The notes under the pieces were generated by a model, which ran no database searches, had not been told where the DNA came from, and worked only from the letters and a program-made list of their open reading frames with translations. A stretch of 38,972 bases of DNA from Chrysochromulina parva. Its lineage: Eukaryota > Haptophyta > Prymnesiales > Chrysochromulinaceae. This document shows, piece after piece, positions 1 to 9,220 of this stretch; the stretch's first letter is position 1, and each line of letters opens with the position of its first letter. The stretch is from assembly GCA_002887195.1 (NCBI GenBank), contig PJAB01000130.1, forward strand, positions 1-38,972, in the 5' to 3' direction. The position numbers and the translations under genes are program-made.

Positions 1-248
1 AGATCTCACAACAACATCGAAAACGCTTGTTTCTGTATGGCGCAGGGACCGGTCACGTGGGACGCAGGCTGTGCCTCGACCAGATCTCGTGCCTCTCCTT
101 TCGCTCGCCCCGTTGCGCGTCGCCGCCGGAAAGCGGAATCCGCTCGGCCCAGCCACCGGCCTGTCTCGTGCCCCCAGGGGAATCGAGTTTACTCGACTCT
201 GAGGGCTGTACCACGCGATTCTCAGCTGAACCGCGCGAGCGAAGCTCC
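1..248. other. 3' flank of the importin-like gene, nothing recognised
   Basis: This lies downstream of the stop codon of the minus-strand importin-like gene. Open frames here have no recognisable domain. No RNA gene or strong repeat was seen. Confidence 0.4.
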
Positions 249-3200
249 TCAGCTGTACCGCTCGAGCGCCCTCGCGCTCACACCGACTCGAGTCACTTGC
301 GCGAGGTCGTTCCACATGGCGACGAAGACGTCCTTTCCCCACAGCGGGCGCTTGAGCACCCCACGGAGCAGCAGCTTGTGCGCTTGCGCCGGCACTGGAC
401 GCCCTAGTCGCTCGAGCTCGGCCACCAGCTGCTCCACAACGGTCGGCATGGTGTGACTCCACTCGTCTGTGAAGGTAGCCGCCACAGTGTGAAGCAGCCG
501 AGCCGCGGGGTCGATCTCCGACGTGGGAGCTGCGTGGGAGATCGCGGAGGCCATCGCCAGCACGAGCGAGGGGACTCGGGGACGAAGCAATTGACGAAGC
601 GCGGCGAAGGCGATCACTGACCCGTGAGCGCTCGTGGCGCCGTCGTGAGCGCTCATGGCGCCGGGTGCCGGCACTACCGAGCTGCCACCGCTGCCGCCGC
701 TGCCGCCTCCGCCGCCGCTGCCGCCTCCTTGGGCGAGCAGCAGCAGTGCCCGTAGGAGTGCCAAGCCCGCACCGCGGCTCTCTGGCTCTGCTGAGCGATC
801 GGCGCCAAAGGGGGCGACGGCGAGATCCCACAGCGCAGTGAACGCCGGCTCGCTCGAGCATAGGGCATTTGGATGGACTTGAAGCATCACAGATGCCAGC
901 CGGAGCGCGGGCAGTAACGCCTCGTCAGTGTACCAGCGCACGGCCGCCGCGTTCAGCACGGCGGCCAGGGCGGCGGCGAGGTGCGGGGCGCCCACGGCGG
1001 CGCCGATGCTCGCTACTTGAGCCTGTCGGCTGGCGAGGATAGCGCCGTGTTGGGCGGCGGGTGGTCCTCCCGTCGCGGCGCCCAACACGGCGCCCAATCC
1101 CTCATCGAGAGCTGCCATGTCCAGAGCGAGCATGTCGAGGGCGAGCATGTCGACGAGGCCGGCGAGGCAGCATGGGTAGCCTCGCCGGCAGAAGAGCTGC
1201 GCGTGCAGCAGCACACACGCCTCCCATGCCTCCCGAGCCGCCGCGCGCACAGCCTCCTCGTGTTGGACGGTGTGAAAAGGATGGCCCCTGGGTTCGTCAA
1301 GGACGGTGTGAAAAGGATGGCCCCTGGGTTCGTCAAGGACGGTGTGGAAAGGATGGCCCCTGGGTCGCCAGTGGGAAGGGGCGGCGAGCCATCCGCAGCG
1401 TGACCAGCCCACGCAACAGCTCGAGCACAGCTCGCTCGCCTGATGGAGGAGGCCATCAAGGGTCATCAGTGGTCATCAGTGGTCATCAGTGGTCATCAGA
1501 GATCATCAGTGGTCATCAGTGGTCATCAGTGGTCATCAGTGGTCATCAGTGGTCATCAGATTCATCAGAGCACAGCTCGCTCGCCTCCTCCCACAGGCCC
1601 TCGCTTGCCGCGCACGCCCCCTCAACCGCCGCCGCGCGCTGCAGTGCAGGCAGCACGTGCTTCGTCATGAGCTGGAGCACGAGGACCGAGGCGGCGTCGG
1701 CGGCCGCCGCCGCGCCGATCTGAGCAGCCGTTACGGCGCCGATCTGAGCAGCCGTTACGGCGCCGTTCTGAGCAGCCGTTACGGCAGCCGCCAGTGCCGG
1801 CGCCGTCTCGGGCGCCGCCGCGCCTCCGTTGAGCGCCGTGTCGGGCGCGTAGGCCGGCGCCGTCTTGGGCAGCAGGTGCGCGACGAGGGCACGAAGCCAC
1901 GTGGCAACGGCCTCAGCGCGCGCCGCGTCGTCGGCAGCGACGGCCGCCTCGAGTGACGTTTGGTCGATGAGCGCAGCCCACCGGCCCTCGTATGTGAGCG
2001 TGCCGTCGGCCGCCCTGCAGCTGCACTCGAGCCACGCGACCGCCGCGAAGAGCGCGTGGGTTTCGTCAGCGGCGCTCGCGTTTTGGCGCTCGCGGATCGC
2101 ATGCGCATGCAAGCCCGTCTGGTCGCCAAAGAGGTCGGAGGGCGCGAACGCGGCACAGAGGGCGCTGCCTGTGTGGCGGCAGAGGCTCAGCATGCAATCA
2201 GAGGCACTCAGCATGCAATCCGTGGCAATCAGTGGCAATCAGAGGCAATCAGAGGCAATCAGAGGCAATCACCTGCGTGGCGGCAAATGCTCAGCAGCGC
2301 CGCATAGACAGCGGCCGCCTCCAGAGCGCCGTGTTGGGCAGCCTCGAGAGCGCCGTGCTGGGCAGCCTCGAGGGCGCCGTGTTGGGCAGCATCCTTGGCG
2401 CCGTCTTGGGCGGCCTCCGGATCGCTTCCCATTCCAAAGCGCCGTGTTGGGCGGCCCATCGTCGGCAGGCACGCGATGGCCAAGGAGAAGGCGGCGCGGA
2501 GGGTCTCAGGGGACCCTTGGCCTTTGATCCAGACGCCGCCGCACACCTCGGCAACGACCGAGCAGAGCTCCAGCCCAATGCGAAGGAGCGAGTGCGAAAA
2601 GGGTGTCCCTCGCTGGCAGAGCGCGTTGAAGACTTCGAGGCACAGCGTGTGCCACTCCTGCCCCATGGGCACAAACGGCTCTGCTCGAGCATGCGATCTC
2701 CCCTCGACGAGATCCAGATCGTCACCTCGAGGACGAGCACGCAATCTCGTCCCGTCATCAACCCTCATCAGTCGCCGGTGTGCCCGCACCATCGCCACGG
2801 CGCACTCGAGAGCTCCCTCGAGCTCAAGCCAGCTCGCCGCCAGCGCGCCCGCCTCGCGCCCCACACGGAAGCCCTCCGCAAGCGCTGCAGTGAGCCGCTC
2901 AGCACACCTTGCCGAGCCCCGAGCGTGCATGCACAGGGCGCACAGCTCCACCAACGTCGTCGTCCTCCACTGAGTGACGTCCTCTTCGGACCAGCCGTCG
3001 CCTGCTCCCGGATGGTGTGAACGTTCACACCACACCGGGCGCACGATCACACCCAAGAGCGTCTCGAAGAGCTCGGAGCGGAGCCGCTCGGAGGCGCCGT
3101 GGTGGGCGCTGCTCGACTCGAGGGGCGACGTCATTGACGAACCTGATGAGGGCCGCGTGAGCCGCTCGATCTCGGCCCAACCTCGAGGCGCCAGCAACAC

Positions 3201-4424
3201 CTCCCACACCGGGGGCAAGAGCGCCGTACTGGGCGGCGGCACGAGCCACGTCGCCGTAGCCCCATCGCCGTAGCCCTCCGTGGCCGGGGCGCCGTACTGG
3301 GCGTCGGGCGCCGTGCCGGGCGCTCGAGACGCCGCGAGCCCGAGCAGCGTGCTGAGCAGCGCATAAGTATGAGAGCAGGCCGTTGGAGTGCCCAGCAGCG
3401 TGCCGGCCTCGTGGGACATGAGGGCCTGCGTGACAGCACAGATGGGTCGCAGGGTCGCGTCCCTCTCGCGCTCCGTGCTGCAGCGCGTGCGCAGGCTCAG
3501 CAAGAGGGCCGGCACCACATCCGCGGCCAGCTGGCGCAGGAGCCACCTCACAGCCTCGGGACGCGTCGGTAGAGCCTCCACAGCCCCGATGAGCTCCGTC
3601 ATGATCTCGGCGGCGAGCTGCGCGGCGTACGGGCCGCCTTCGGATCGCATCGCACGCACGAGCCCGGTGGCCAGGTTGGGCAGGGTCGATAGCTCGGAGA
3701 GCACCAAGCCCGAGTGCACCCAGTGCTGCAGCGCCTGCAAGCACAAGAGTAGAAGGCCGTCCGATGCGGCGCAGCCGTCGAGGTAGCTCATGACGTCGGC
3801 GGACACCTCCTGCAGGAGGGTGGTGAGCGGCTTGGATTGCAGGGGCCGGTGCAGGACCTCAAACGCCACGTCTTGGAGCAGGTGGAGCGCCAGCAGGTGC
3901 ATCGGCGGCTCGCTCCGCCCGAGGGATAAGCACCAGTCAAGGAGACGATCGCACTCGTGGCCGTCGACGCAGGCGAGCGCGCACAGCAGCGAGCACGCTT
4001 GCCGTCGCGCTGGCGTCACCTCGACGGCATCGGTCCACAGCTGCCTCACCAGCGGCACGAGGACAGAGGGCTGGGGCGCACCGCTCAGCCTCGCCTGTCG
4101 CACGAGCGACAAGCAGAGGCTGAGCAGTCCGTGCACAATGGCGTGCTCAGGTGGCGCCGACTGAAGAGCCGCCAATGCGCACGGCCAGCACTCGGGCGTC
4201 TGCATCAGGCTCATGATGTAGTGGTTGGCGTCTGCCACGGCTGGTCCAGAGGGCTGCACAGCAAGGACGGAGATGGCGGCGAGGAGTCGCGACACCAGCT
4301 CCGGGTTGATGTTGCGCACTGCCGCTGCAGTGGCCTCGTCTGTTTCGGTCATCTCGCGTGCCATGGCCTCAGCTTCAGCCATCGCGCGCGCCTCGGCCTC
4401 AGCTTCAGCCATCGTGTACGCCAT
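249..4424 (-). CDS. Importin-13/transportin-3-like karyopherin-beta, three exons
   Basis: Likely nuclear transport receptor built of HEAT repeats. Exons on the minus strand are 4424-2273, 2168-1585 and 1439-249, joining in frame to about 1308 residues. Start is the first ATG of the open frame; the frame upstream opens only with GTG. After an Ala/Glu-rich start (MAEAEAEARAM), residues about 45-90 resemble an importin N-terminal region (motif HYIMSLMQTPECWPCAL, followed by a Leu-rich helix and an RQLW segment). The rest is Leu/Ala-rich helices of HEAT type up to the end. It is longer than usual importins (about 950), because of inserted low-complexity stretches such as repeated AQHGALEA and RGHPFHTVLDEP. 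Both introns are repeat-built and flanked by exon duplications. Family assignment rests on pattern only; another HEAT-repeat protein is possible. Confidence 0.6.
1265..1366 (-). repeat. 36-bp in-frame coding tandem repeat, three copies
   Basis: Exonic repeat in exon 3 of the importin-like gene, encoding RGHPFHTVLDEP repeated. The first two copies are nearly identical and the third is slightly diverged. The unit is a multiple of three and keeps the frame. Confidence 0.85.
1440..1584 (-). other. Intron 2 of importin-like gene, possible GC-AG intron
   Basis: Sense strand is exon GGGAGGAG, then GCGAGCGAGC..., about ten units of TGATGACCAC, ending CTCCATCAG, then exon GCGAGCGAGC. A 19-bp segment is identical at 1423-1441 and 1568-1586. 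The simplest phase-0 splice uses a GC donor. An in-frame GT-AG alternative also exists (donor GTGCTC inside the upstream copy, acceptor CTCGAG inside the downstream copy). Either way an intron is needed because the array stops all frames. Confidence 0.7.
2169..2272 (-). other. Intron 1 of importin-like gene (10-bp repeat intron)
   Basis: Sense strand reads exon CACGCAG, intron GTGATTGCC..., ending CACACAG, then exon GCAGCGCC. The body is about eight degenerate units of TGATTGCCTC. The last 22 bp of the upstream exon (2273-2294) recur at the 3' end of the intron (2169-2190) with 19 of 22 identities, so the acceptor copy is part of the intron. Splicing restores the frame (codon GGC split after the first G). 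Confidence 0.8.
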
Positions 4425-4760
4425 GTGTGCCGCTCGGCTAAATACGTGGTCCACTTGCGCGGGGCGCGCGGCGGCTTTCGCTCGCGTCGAGACGCGATCG
4501 ATGCAAAAGCGAGCGCGTATTCACGTGAAGACAGACCGGGGAGCAACTCACTTTCCCCTACTGGAGAGTCGGCCGAGCGCGAGCTCCGGACGGAGTCTGT
4601 GGAATTCGACTGTATGGGCAACATACGTACGAGTTGCCTTGTGGGAGTGTCGGCGGCCCACACAGCATGTCGGCTCCCCCCCCCCCCTCATCCATGGCCT
4701 CAAAACCCCCCGCGCTCGCCGCCTCAGGGCTCAGGCCTCAAGTAGCCCTCACGTACGCCC
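4425..4760. other. Spacer between two minus-strand genes
   Basis: 5' flank of the importin-like gene and 3' flank of the UBA gene. It holds a run of C (about 4676-4686) and no convincing gene. No clear TATA element was seen upstream of 4424. Confidence 0.4.
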
Positions 4761-5720
4761 TCACGTGCGGTAGTGCTGAGGCTTGCGCGGGCTCGCACAA
4801 AACAAGCCGCCGCCGCTCGCTTCCTTGCGCCGGATCAACTCCTCGAGCTTCGACTGCGCAGGCTGCAGCCGCCGGGCGTCCACCCCCGCCGCCTTTGCGG
4901 CCTCCACGGCCCTGTACAGCTCATCCAGCTCCGGCTGTGAAAACCATCCTTTGGGGTTGAGAGCACTCTCAATCTCCATCAAGGCCTTCTCGCGCTGCTG
5001 CTCACGATGGCGCCGCTCCGCGGCCCGTGCGAGGCACATTTGAGCGACGGAACTCACAATGCGATGCACGTGCGCGGCGGTCTGAGCCGGCGCCTCGAGC
5101 ACGATCACGCCACGCGCGCGAGCCCATTGCGCCACCTCCTCCGACTCCACCTGCCGCCGGCCGTGGCCGCCGCCGCCACCGCCGCTGCCGCCACCGCCGC
5201 CGATGCCGATGCCGCCACCGCCGCCACCGCCGCTGCCGCCACCGCCACCGCCGCCACCGCCACCGCCGCCGCTGCCGATAACAGCAACCCTGAGTCCATC
5301 GCCGCCCAACACGGCGCCGCTCTCGCCGCTCGCACCTGTGCCGTCCCTAAAAGGGAAGGTGCCATCCGCCTCCATGATAGCCGCCGTGTTGGGCACGCCC
5401 TCGTCGACCTGCGCGGGCGCGGCCAGCAGCGCGCTCGTCGCCGCCTCCATGTTGCCATCCACCTCCGACAGCACCCTGGCAGCTCGCTCCTTTGGGAAGC
5501 CCATCTCGACGAGCTGCTGCACCTTGGCTTTGGCCCTCTCAGCCCTCTCAGCCTCGAAGGGGTCGACCACACCGACGAGTACAATGCTCAGCACGGCGCT
5601 GTCCGCGAGCGCGGCGTACTCTGGAGGCACGACGGCGTCGGTGCCCGCGACGGCGCCCGTCGGCGCGAGGGCCGGCAAGTCCGCAAAGTCCGCAAGGATG
5701 CCTCCGGGCGCAGCCTTCAC
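4761..5720 (-). CDS. UBA-domain protein, 3' exon (5' end unresolved)
   Basis: Open frame of 319 codons beginning at a splice acceptor (CAG followed by GTGAAGG). There is no Met before the recognisable domain, so upstream coding exons are missing from this model. A UBA-like three-helix segment is seen at about residues 65-105 (VQQLVEMGFPKERAARVL then NMEAATSALLA), with the typical MGF loop, suggesting ubiquitin binding. A long poly-Gly tract follows, then a helical C-terminus (ESEEVAQWARARGVIVLEA; LDELYRAVEAAKAAGVDA). The stretches RVAVIG and RGVIVLEAPAQT faintly recall the end of a Ras-like fold, but no P-loop is visible, so I do not claim it. The DNA holds several GCCGTGTTGGGC-type motifs in the coding part. 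Confidence 0.6.
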   Translation of the reverse strand: MKAAPGGILADFADLPALAPTGAVAGTDAVVPPEYAALADSAVLSIVLVGVVDPFEAERAERAKAKVQQLVEMGFPKERAARVLSEVDGNMEAATSALLAAPAQVDEGVPNTAAIMEADGTFPFRDGTGASGESGAVLGGDGLRVAVIGSGGGGGGGGGGGGSGGGGGGGIGIGGGGGSGGGGGGHGRRQVESEEVAQWARARGVIVLEAPAQTAAHVHRIVSSVAQMCLARAAERRHREQQREKALMEIESALNPKGWFSQPELDELYRAVEAAKAAGVDARRLQPAQSKLEELIRRKEASGGGLFCASPRKPQHYRT

Positions 5721-6165
5721 CTGTACGCGCGCGAAGTTTCGTCGCCTCGTCGCAATCAGAGGTAATCAGAGGCAATCAAATGGCAATCAAAGGCAATCAC
5801 CTGCACGCGCGCGAGTTTCGTCGCCTCGTCGCAATCAGAGGCAATCAGAGGTAATCAGAGGCAATCAGAGGCAATCAGAGGCAATCAAAGGCAATCACCT
5901 GTACGCGCGCGAGTTTCGTCGCCTCGTCGCAATCAGAGGCACTCAGAGGCACCCAGAGGCACTCCGAGGCACTCAGAGGCACCCAGAGGCACTCAAAGGC
6001 ACTAAAAGGCACTCAGAGGCACTCAAAGGCACCCAGAGGCACTCCGAGGCACTCAGCGGACATCAGAGGCAACCAAAGGCTACCTAAGTCACTCAGAGCC
6101 ACTCAGAGCCACTCAGAGCCAATCGAAGGCACTCAGAGCCACTCAGAGGCCATCGGAGGCTGTCT
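5721..6165 (-). repeat. Intronic 10-bp arrays with a triplicated exon end
   Basis: On the sense (minus) strand a 32-33 bp exon-like segment ending in GCGCGTACAG occurs three times (5899-5930, 5801-5832, 5721-5753). The first two are each followed by a GTGATTGCC array that ends in the next copy. Upstream of the first copy the array continues to about 6165 with the variant unit CTCTGAGTGC. The nearest copy has one extra T compared with the other two, so the copies are not equivalent in frame. Splicing from the first copy to the last acceptor gives ...KLARVQ joined to VKAAPGG in phase 0. Confidence 0.75.
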
Positions 6166-6694
6166 GCGTGTACCAAGGCGAGTAGAGGCCGCCGAGCAAT
6201 GGTAGGTACAGGGTGCTCAAGAGTAAGCCCTCGGTGAACCCGAGGGCGAAGCCGTCATAGCCGAAACCGTAGCCGTAGCCGCCATAACCTGCCTCGACGA
6301 CCGTGATGTTATTGACGGTCTCGCCGCCTTGATGGCCGCCGCCGTCGTGCTGGCTGCCGCCGTCGTGGCCGCCGTGATTGCCGCCGACATCTTGAAGGGA
6401 TTCCACGTGCTTCTCCCCTCCACCTCGCAGCTGATCATCCGTGCCGTGGTCACCGTGGTGGCCGCCGTGATCGCCAAAGTCGCCGTGATGATCGCCGCCG
6501 TTGTGGCCACCATAATCTCCTCCTTGTCCATCTTGATGGCCGCCGAAATCGTGGCCACCATGATGGCCGCCGAAATCGTGCCCACCATGATGACCGCCGC
6601 CGAAATCGTGGCCGCTGTCATGAACGCCGCCAAAGTCGTGGCCACCTCCGAATCCGCCTCCGCCTATGTCGCCGCCACCGCCGACGCCGTCCAT
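6143..6694 (-). CDS. Gly/His/Asp-rich protein with hydrophobic C-terminus
   Basis: Open frame of 183 codons from ATG at 6694. The first two thirds are Gly/His/Asp repeats (GGHDFGGHHGGHDFGG), which could bind metal ions or act as a low-complexity secreted or matrix segment; this is inference. It ends with an aromatic-Gly segment (GYGGYGYGFGYDGFALGF) and a hydrophobic stretch (LLLSTLYLPLLGGLYSPW). No signal peptide is visible. The stop codon lies just inside the 10-bp array, so the true 3' end may be spliced onward. Joining it through the nearest GT to the UBA exon creates a stop, so I keep them separate. Confidence 0.45.
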   Translation of the reverse strand: MDGVGGGGDIGGGGFGGGHDFGGVHDSGHDFGGGHHGGHDFGGHHGGHDFGGHQDGQGGDYGGHNGGDHHGDFGDHGGHHGDHGTDDQLRGGGEKHVESLQDVGGNHGGHDGGSQHDGGGHQGGETVNNITVVEAGYGGYGYGFGYDGFALGFTEGLLLSTLYLPLLGGLYSPWYTQTASDGL

Positions 6695-6818
6695 TTGCGT
6701 CCAGATCCAAAAATGGAAGAACTTCGGAACTCCTGGAGAGCCCGCTTAGCAAACGAGCTCCCGGGGGGTGCATCCAACTCTCCCGCAAATCTCGAAAGTA
6801 ACCGCAAAGGGAAACGCG
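6695..6818. promoter_or_regulatory. Short divergent promoter region
   Basis: A spacer of about 124 bp separates the ATG of the Gly/His-rich gene (-) from the ATG of the CobW-like gene (+). It must hold both 5' leaders and promoters if both models are right. No TATA box is evident. Confidence 0.35.
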
Positions 6819-8759
6819 ATGCACAAAAAGATGGAGGGATCGCCCCCGACGACCTCCGACGACCTCCGGGCTCGCGTGCCGGTTCTCCTGATCACGGGTT
6901 ACGCGGCCGCCGGCAAGACGTTCCTCGTGAATCGCCTTCTGGATCATTGTCACGAGCGTGGTCAAAAATGCGGCGTCATAGCGCACCGTGCGGCCGAGGA
7001 GTTTGGCATCGCGCCGTATCCGATAGATGCGGGCCGCGCGGCATATTCGGACGAAGTCTTCGACTTTGGCAGCGGCTGCCTATGCTGCTCGCCACGTGGG
7101 GAAATGGCTCGGCTGCTCTTCGACCTGGCATGGCGCAAGGACGACCTCGACGTGCTCATCATCCGCACTGGCCCGCTCGCGTCGCCTCTCGTCTTCGCCA
7201 AGTCGGTCTTGGTCTCCAGCGACGCCGTGATCGCACGCTTCGAACTGCGGTCGATCATCGCCGTCGTGGACCCTGTGCTGGCGCCGCGCCATCTCGCGAG
7301 CGAGTCGCCCGAGTGGCAGGCGCGCGCGCAGGTACAGGCGAGCGACCTCGTGCTGCTCAACTTGCGGGCCGCTGGCGACGGTGGCGAAGCATCCATGAAG
7401 GCATCCGACGACGCGCTGGCCGCCGCGGCGGCGCTCGTCTCGGCCATTCAACCTGGCGTGGCTGTCGAGACGCTGCCGCAGAACACTGGCGCTCTGGATG
7501 CAGTGCTGAGCGCCGTGTTGAGCCGTCATGGATTCCGCATCGAGCATGCACGCGCCCTCGACCCCAACTTTGATCGCGTGACTGACGACGTACCCTCGAT
7601 CCTCTCCCTCTCGGGCAGCCACGACCGACGACTGGGCGCACACTGCGCCGTCGAGGCGTCGGCGCTCTTCGAAGGCCCGCTGCGAACGCTGTGTTCACGG
7701 CTCGCGGCCTCGGGGTCGGTGTTAAGAATCAAGGGCGTCATTCGGTTGCGTCCGCCACCGTGCCCGACTCAGCCCGCCTCGGCAGCAGCATCGGTGGCGG
7801 AGGCAGCGGCGGTTGCGCCCGCTGAGACGGCAGTGAGCGCGCCATCGGCGGCCTTACCGCCATTGCCGCCGCCCGGCTGGCTGTTAGTGGAGGGTGTGGA
7901 GGGGCAGTTGACGTTCCGCACGGTTGACGAACCCGCACCTCGTGCGACCTCGTGCGATCTCGATGTGCTTGTGACGACCGAAGACGAGAAGATGCCGCCC
8001 GTGCCCACCTCGGCGCCCCTTGAGAAGATGCCGCCCGTGCCCGCATCAGCCGCCGCCGCGGCGGCAGGCGGCGCAGGCGGCGGCGCAGGCGGCGGCGTGG
8101 CCGTCTTCTCATGGGGCGCCGAGGAGGGCGCGCGACGTGCGGAGACGGAGCCGCTCAGCAAGATCTTTGTGCTTGGGCGCGGTCTCCGCGTCGGCTCCCT
8201 CCGACGTGAGTTCCAACAATGCGCCGTGCCCGAGAGCTACCGGTACGCAGCCGACGTCGAGCTGCACTTTGGCTCTCGCGGACCAAACCCTTTGAACGCC
8301 GCGAGCACGGCGACGGCCGACACCCCACGAGCGCCATCGCGAGCGCGCGTTGTCGCGAGCGACCTGCCGGGGGTGTGGGTGGCGCGCCTTTGCGAGGAGA
8401 CGGACCAAACAAGGCAAGTGGACGGACCGAAAAAGGCTCGCTTTGTCGCATGGAGGCTGCCCGCCGCCGGCGACGAAACTTTGCGCGCTGTGTCGAGCGC
8501 CGTGCTCAACGTGTGCGAGGACGCTGAGCACGGCGAGTGCGTCGCGTGCTCTTCGTCTCAATCTCCCGAGACTCAATCTCCCGAGACTCAATCTGCGGGC
8601 GGGGACCACGCGGCTGGCGGCACGACGAGATCAACGAGATCGACGACCATCCGCTACCGGCTGTGCGACGGCGTGGCGCTGCCGCCGCACGAGGGCTCGC
8701 CGCCGTTGACGCTCTTGCAGGTGGAGGTCGTCTCGGGAGGCGTGTTTGTGTCGCCCTAG
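6819..8759 (+). CDS. CobW/COG0523-like G3E GTPase with altered motifs
   Basis: 646 residues from the first ATG; the frame extends upstream only through a GTG. G3E P-loop NTPases of the CobW family act in metal homeostasis and cofactor metalation. Visible: Walker A GYAAAGKT at residues 27-34; the family's CxCC metal site as GCLCC at 86-90; a VVDP segment at about 149-152; QVQASDLVLLN at 171-181. Altered: the usual E-T/S-T/S-G-L-A-D-P motif reads RTGPLASP (116-123), and the guanine-specificity NKxD reads NLRA (181-184). The C-terminal half contains RIKGVIRL like the CobW C-terminal domain, plus Ala/Gly/Pro-rich insertions that make it longer than usual (300-450). A divergent, perhaps non-GTP-specific member. 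Confidence 0.8.
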   Translation: MHKKMEGSPPTTSDDLRARVPVLLITGYAAAGKTFLVNRLLDHCHERGQKCGVIAHRAAEEFGIAPYPIDAGRAAYSDEVFDFGSGCLCCSPRGEMARLLFDLAWRKDDLDVLIIRTGPLASPLVFAKSVLVSSDAVIARFELRSIIAVVDPVLAPRHLASESPEWQARAQVQASDLVLLNLRAAGDGGEASMKASDDALAAAAALVSAIQPGVAVETLPQNTGALDAVLSAVLSRHGFRIEHARALDPNFDRVTDDVPSILSLSGSHDRRLGAHCAVEASALFEGPLRTLCSRLAASGSVLRIKGVIRLRPPPCPTQPASAAASVAEAAAVAPAETAVSAPSAALPPLPPPGWLLVEGVEGQLTFRTVDEPAPRATSCDLDVLVTTEDEKMPPVPTSAPLEKMPPVPASAAAAAAGGAGGGAGGGVAVFSWGAEEGARRAETEPLSKIFVLGRGLRVGSLRREFQQCAVPESYRYAADVELHFGSRGPNPLNAASTATADTPRAPSRARVVASDLPGVWVARLCEETDQTRQVDGPKKARFVAWRLPAAGDETLRAVSSAVLNVCEDAEHGECVACSSSQSPETQSPETQSAGGDHAAGGTTRSTRSTTIRYRLCDGVALPPHEGSPPLTLLQVEVVSGGVFVSP

Positions 8760-9220
8760 CTTTAAGCTTATAAAAGGAAGCTACACATCCGTCGCTTATT
8801 ACTGGCGTGGCCTATTCGCCTATAACGTCGATCGACAGCGTATACAGACACACGACATCGCACCCGGTTGGTATGACGTAATGATACTATTATTTTTACG
8901 GTGGACTCTGGAACCAAACACCCACGAACTGGCGCCCGCTATGTATGGTACACACACGCACACTTTCATACACGCGCCGGAATGTCGGATAGTTCGAGGA
9001 TATTGTACGAGGATATGCATAGGGATACGACAGTGCCACGTTAAGTGAGTTTCAGTCCCAATCCCGCCCTCCCGGGTCGGCCCTCGCCCCGTTGGGCCGG
9101 GCGGGGTCGGGCGGGTGGGGTCGCATGCACCCATGCCGTCAACCCGACCCGACCGCACAACACCACATGTATGCAATGTAGTACCGATGTAGTATGTCGC
9201 AATGTAGTACCGTGGTGAGA
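8760..9220. other. Convergent intergenic region
   Basis: 3' flanks of the CobW-like gene and the HEAT/ARM-like gene. It holds a TATAAAAGG just after the first stop codon (8769), a G-rich tract, and a short duplication around GCAATGTAGTACC near 9170-9215. No gene was seen. Confidence 0.5.
9094..9120 (+). other. Potential G-quadruplex tract
   Basis: Six runs of three or four G separated by 1-2 bases on the plus strand, in the 3' flank of the CobW-like gene. It could fold in DNA or in the transcript and may affect 3'-end formation between two convergent genes; function is inferred. Confidence 0.55.

Noticed and set aside
5027..5281. Plus-strand Arg/Pro/Ala-rich ORFs opposite poly-Gly and poly-Ala tracts
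   Set aside because: Shadows of GC-rich low-complexity coding sequence on the minus strand; no domain.
4761..5720. Ras-like GTPase identity for the UBA gene
   Set aside because: Only weak resemblance in RVAVIG and VLEAPAQT; no P-loop or switch regions, and the long Gly insertion makes the match unreliable.
5754..6165. CRISPR-like regular repeats
   Set aside because: Units are 10 bp without unique spacers, lie in a eukaryotic gene and mark splice borders; no Cas genes.
6143..6694. Gly/His-rich frame as first exon of the UBA gene
   Set aside because: The nearest GT donor joined to the UBA acceptor gives a stop codon; no in-frame join was found, so they were kept apart.
8769..8777. TATAAAAGG as a promoter
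   Set aside because: It lies 10 bp after the CobW-like stop codon with no plus-strand gene following; probably chance or a 3' UTR element.
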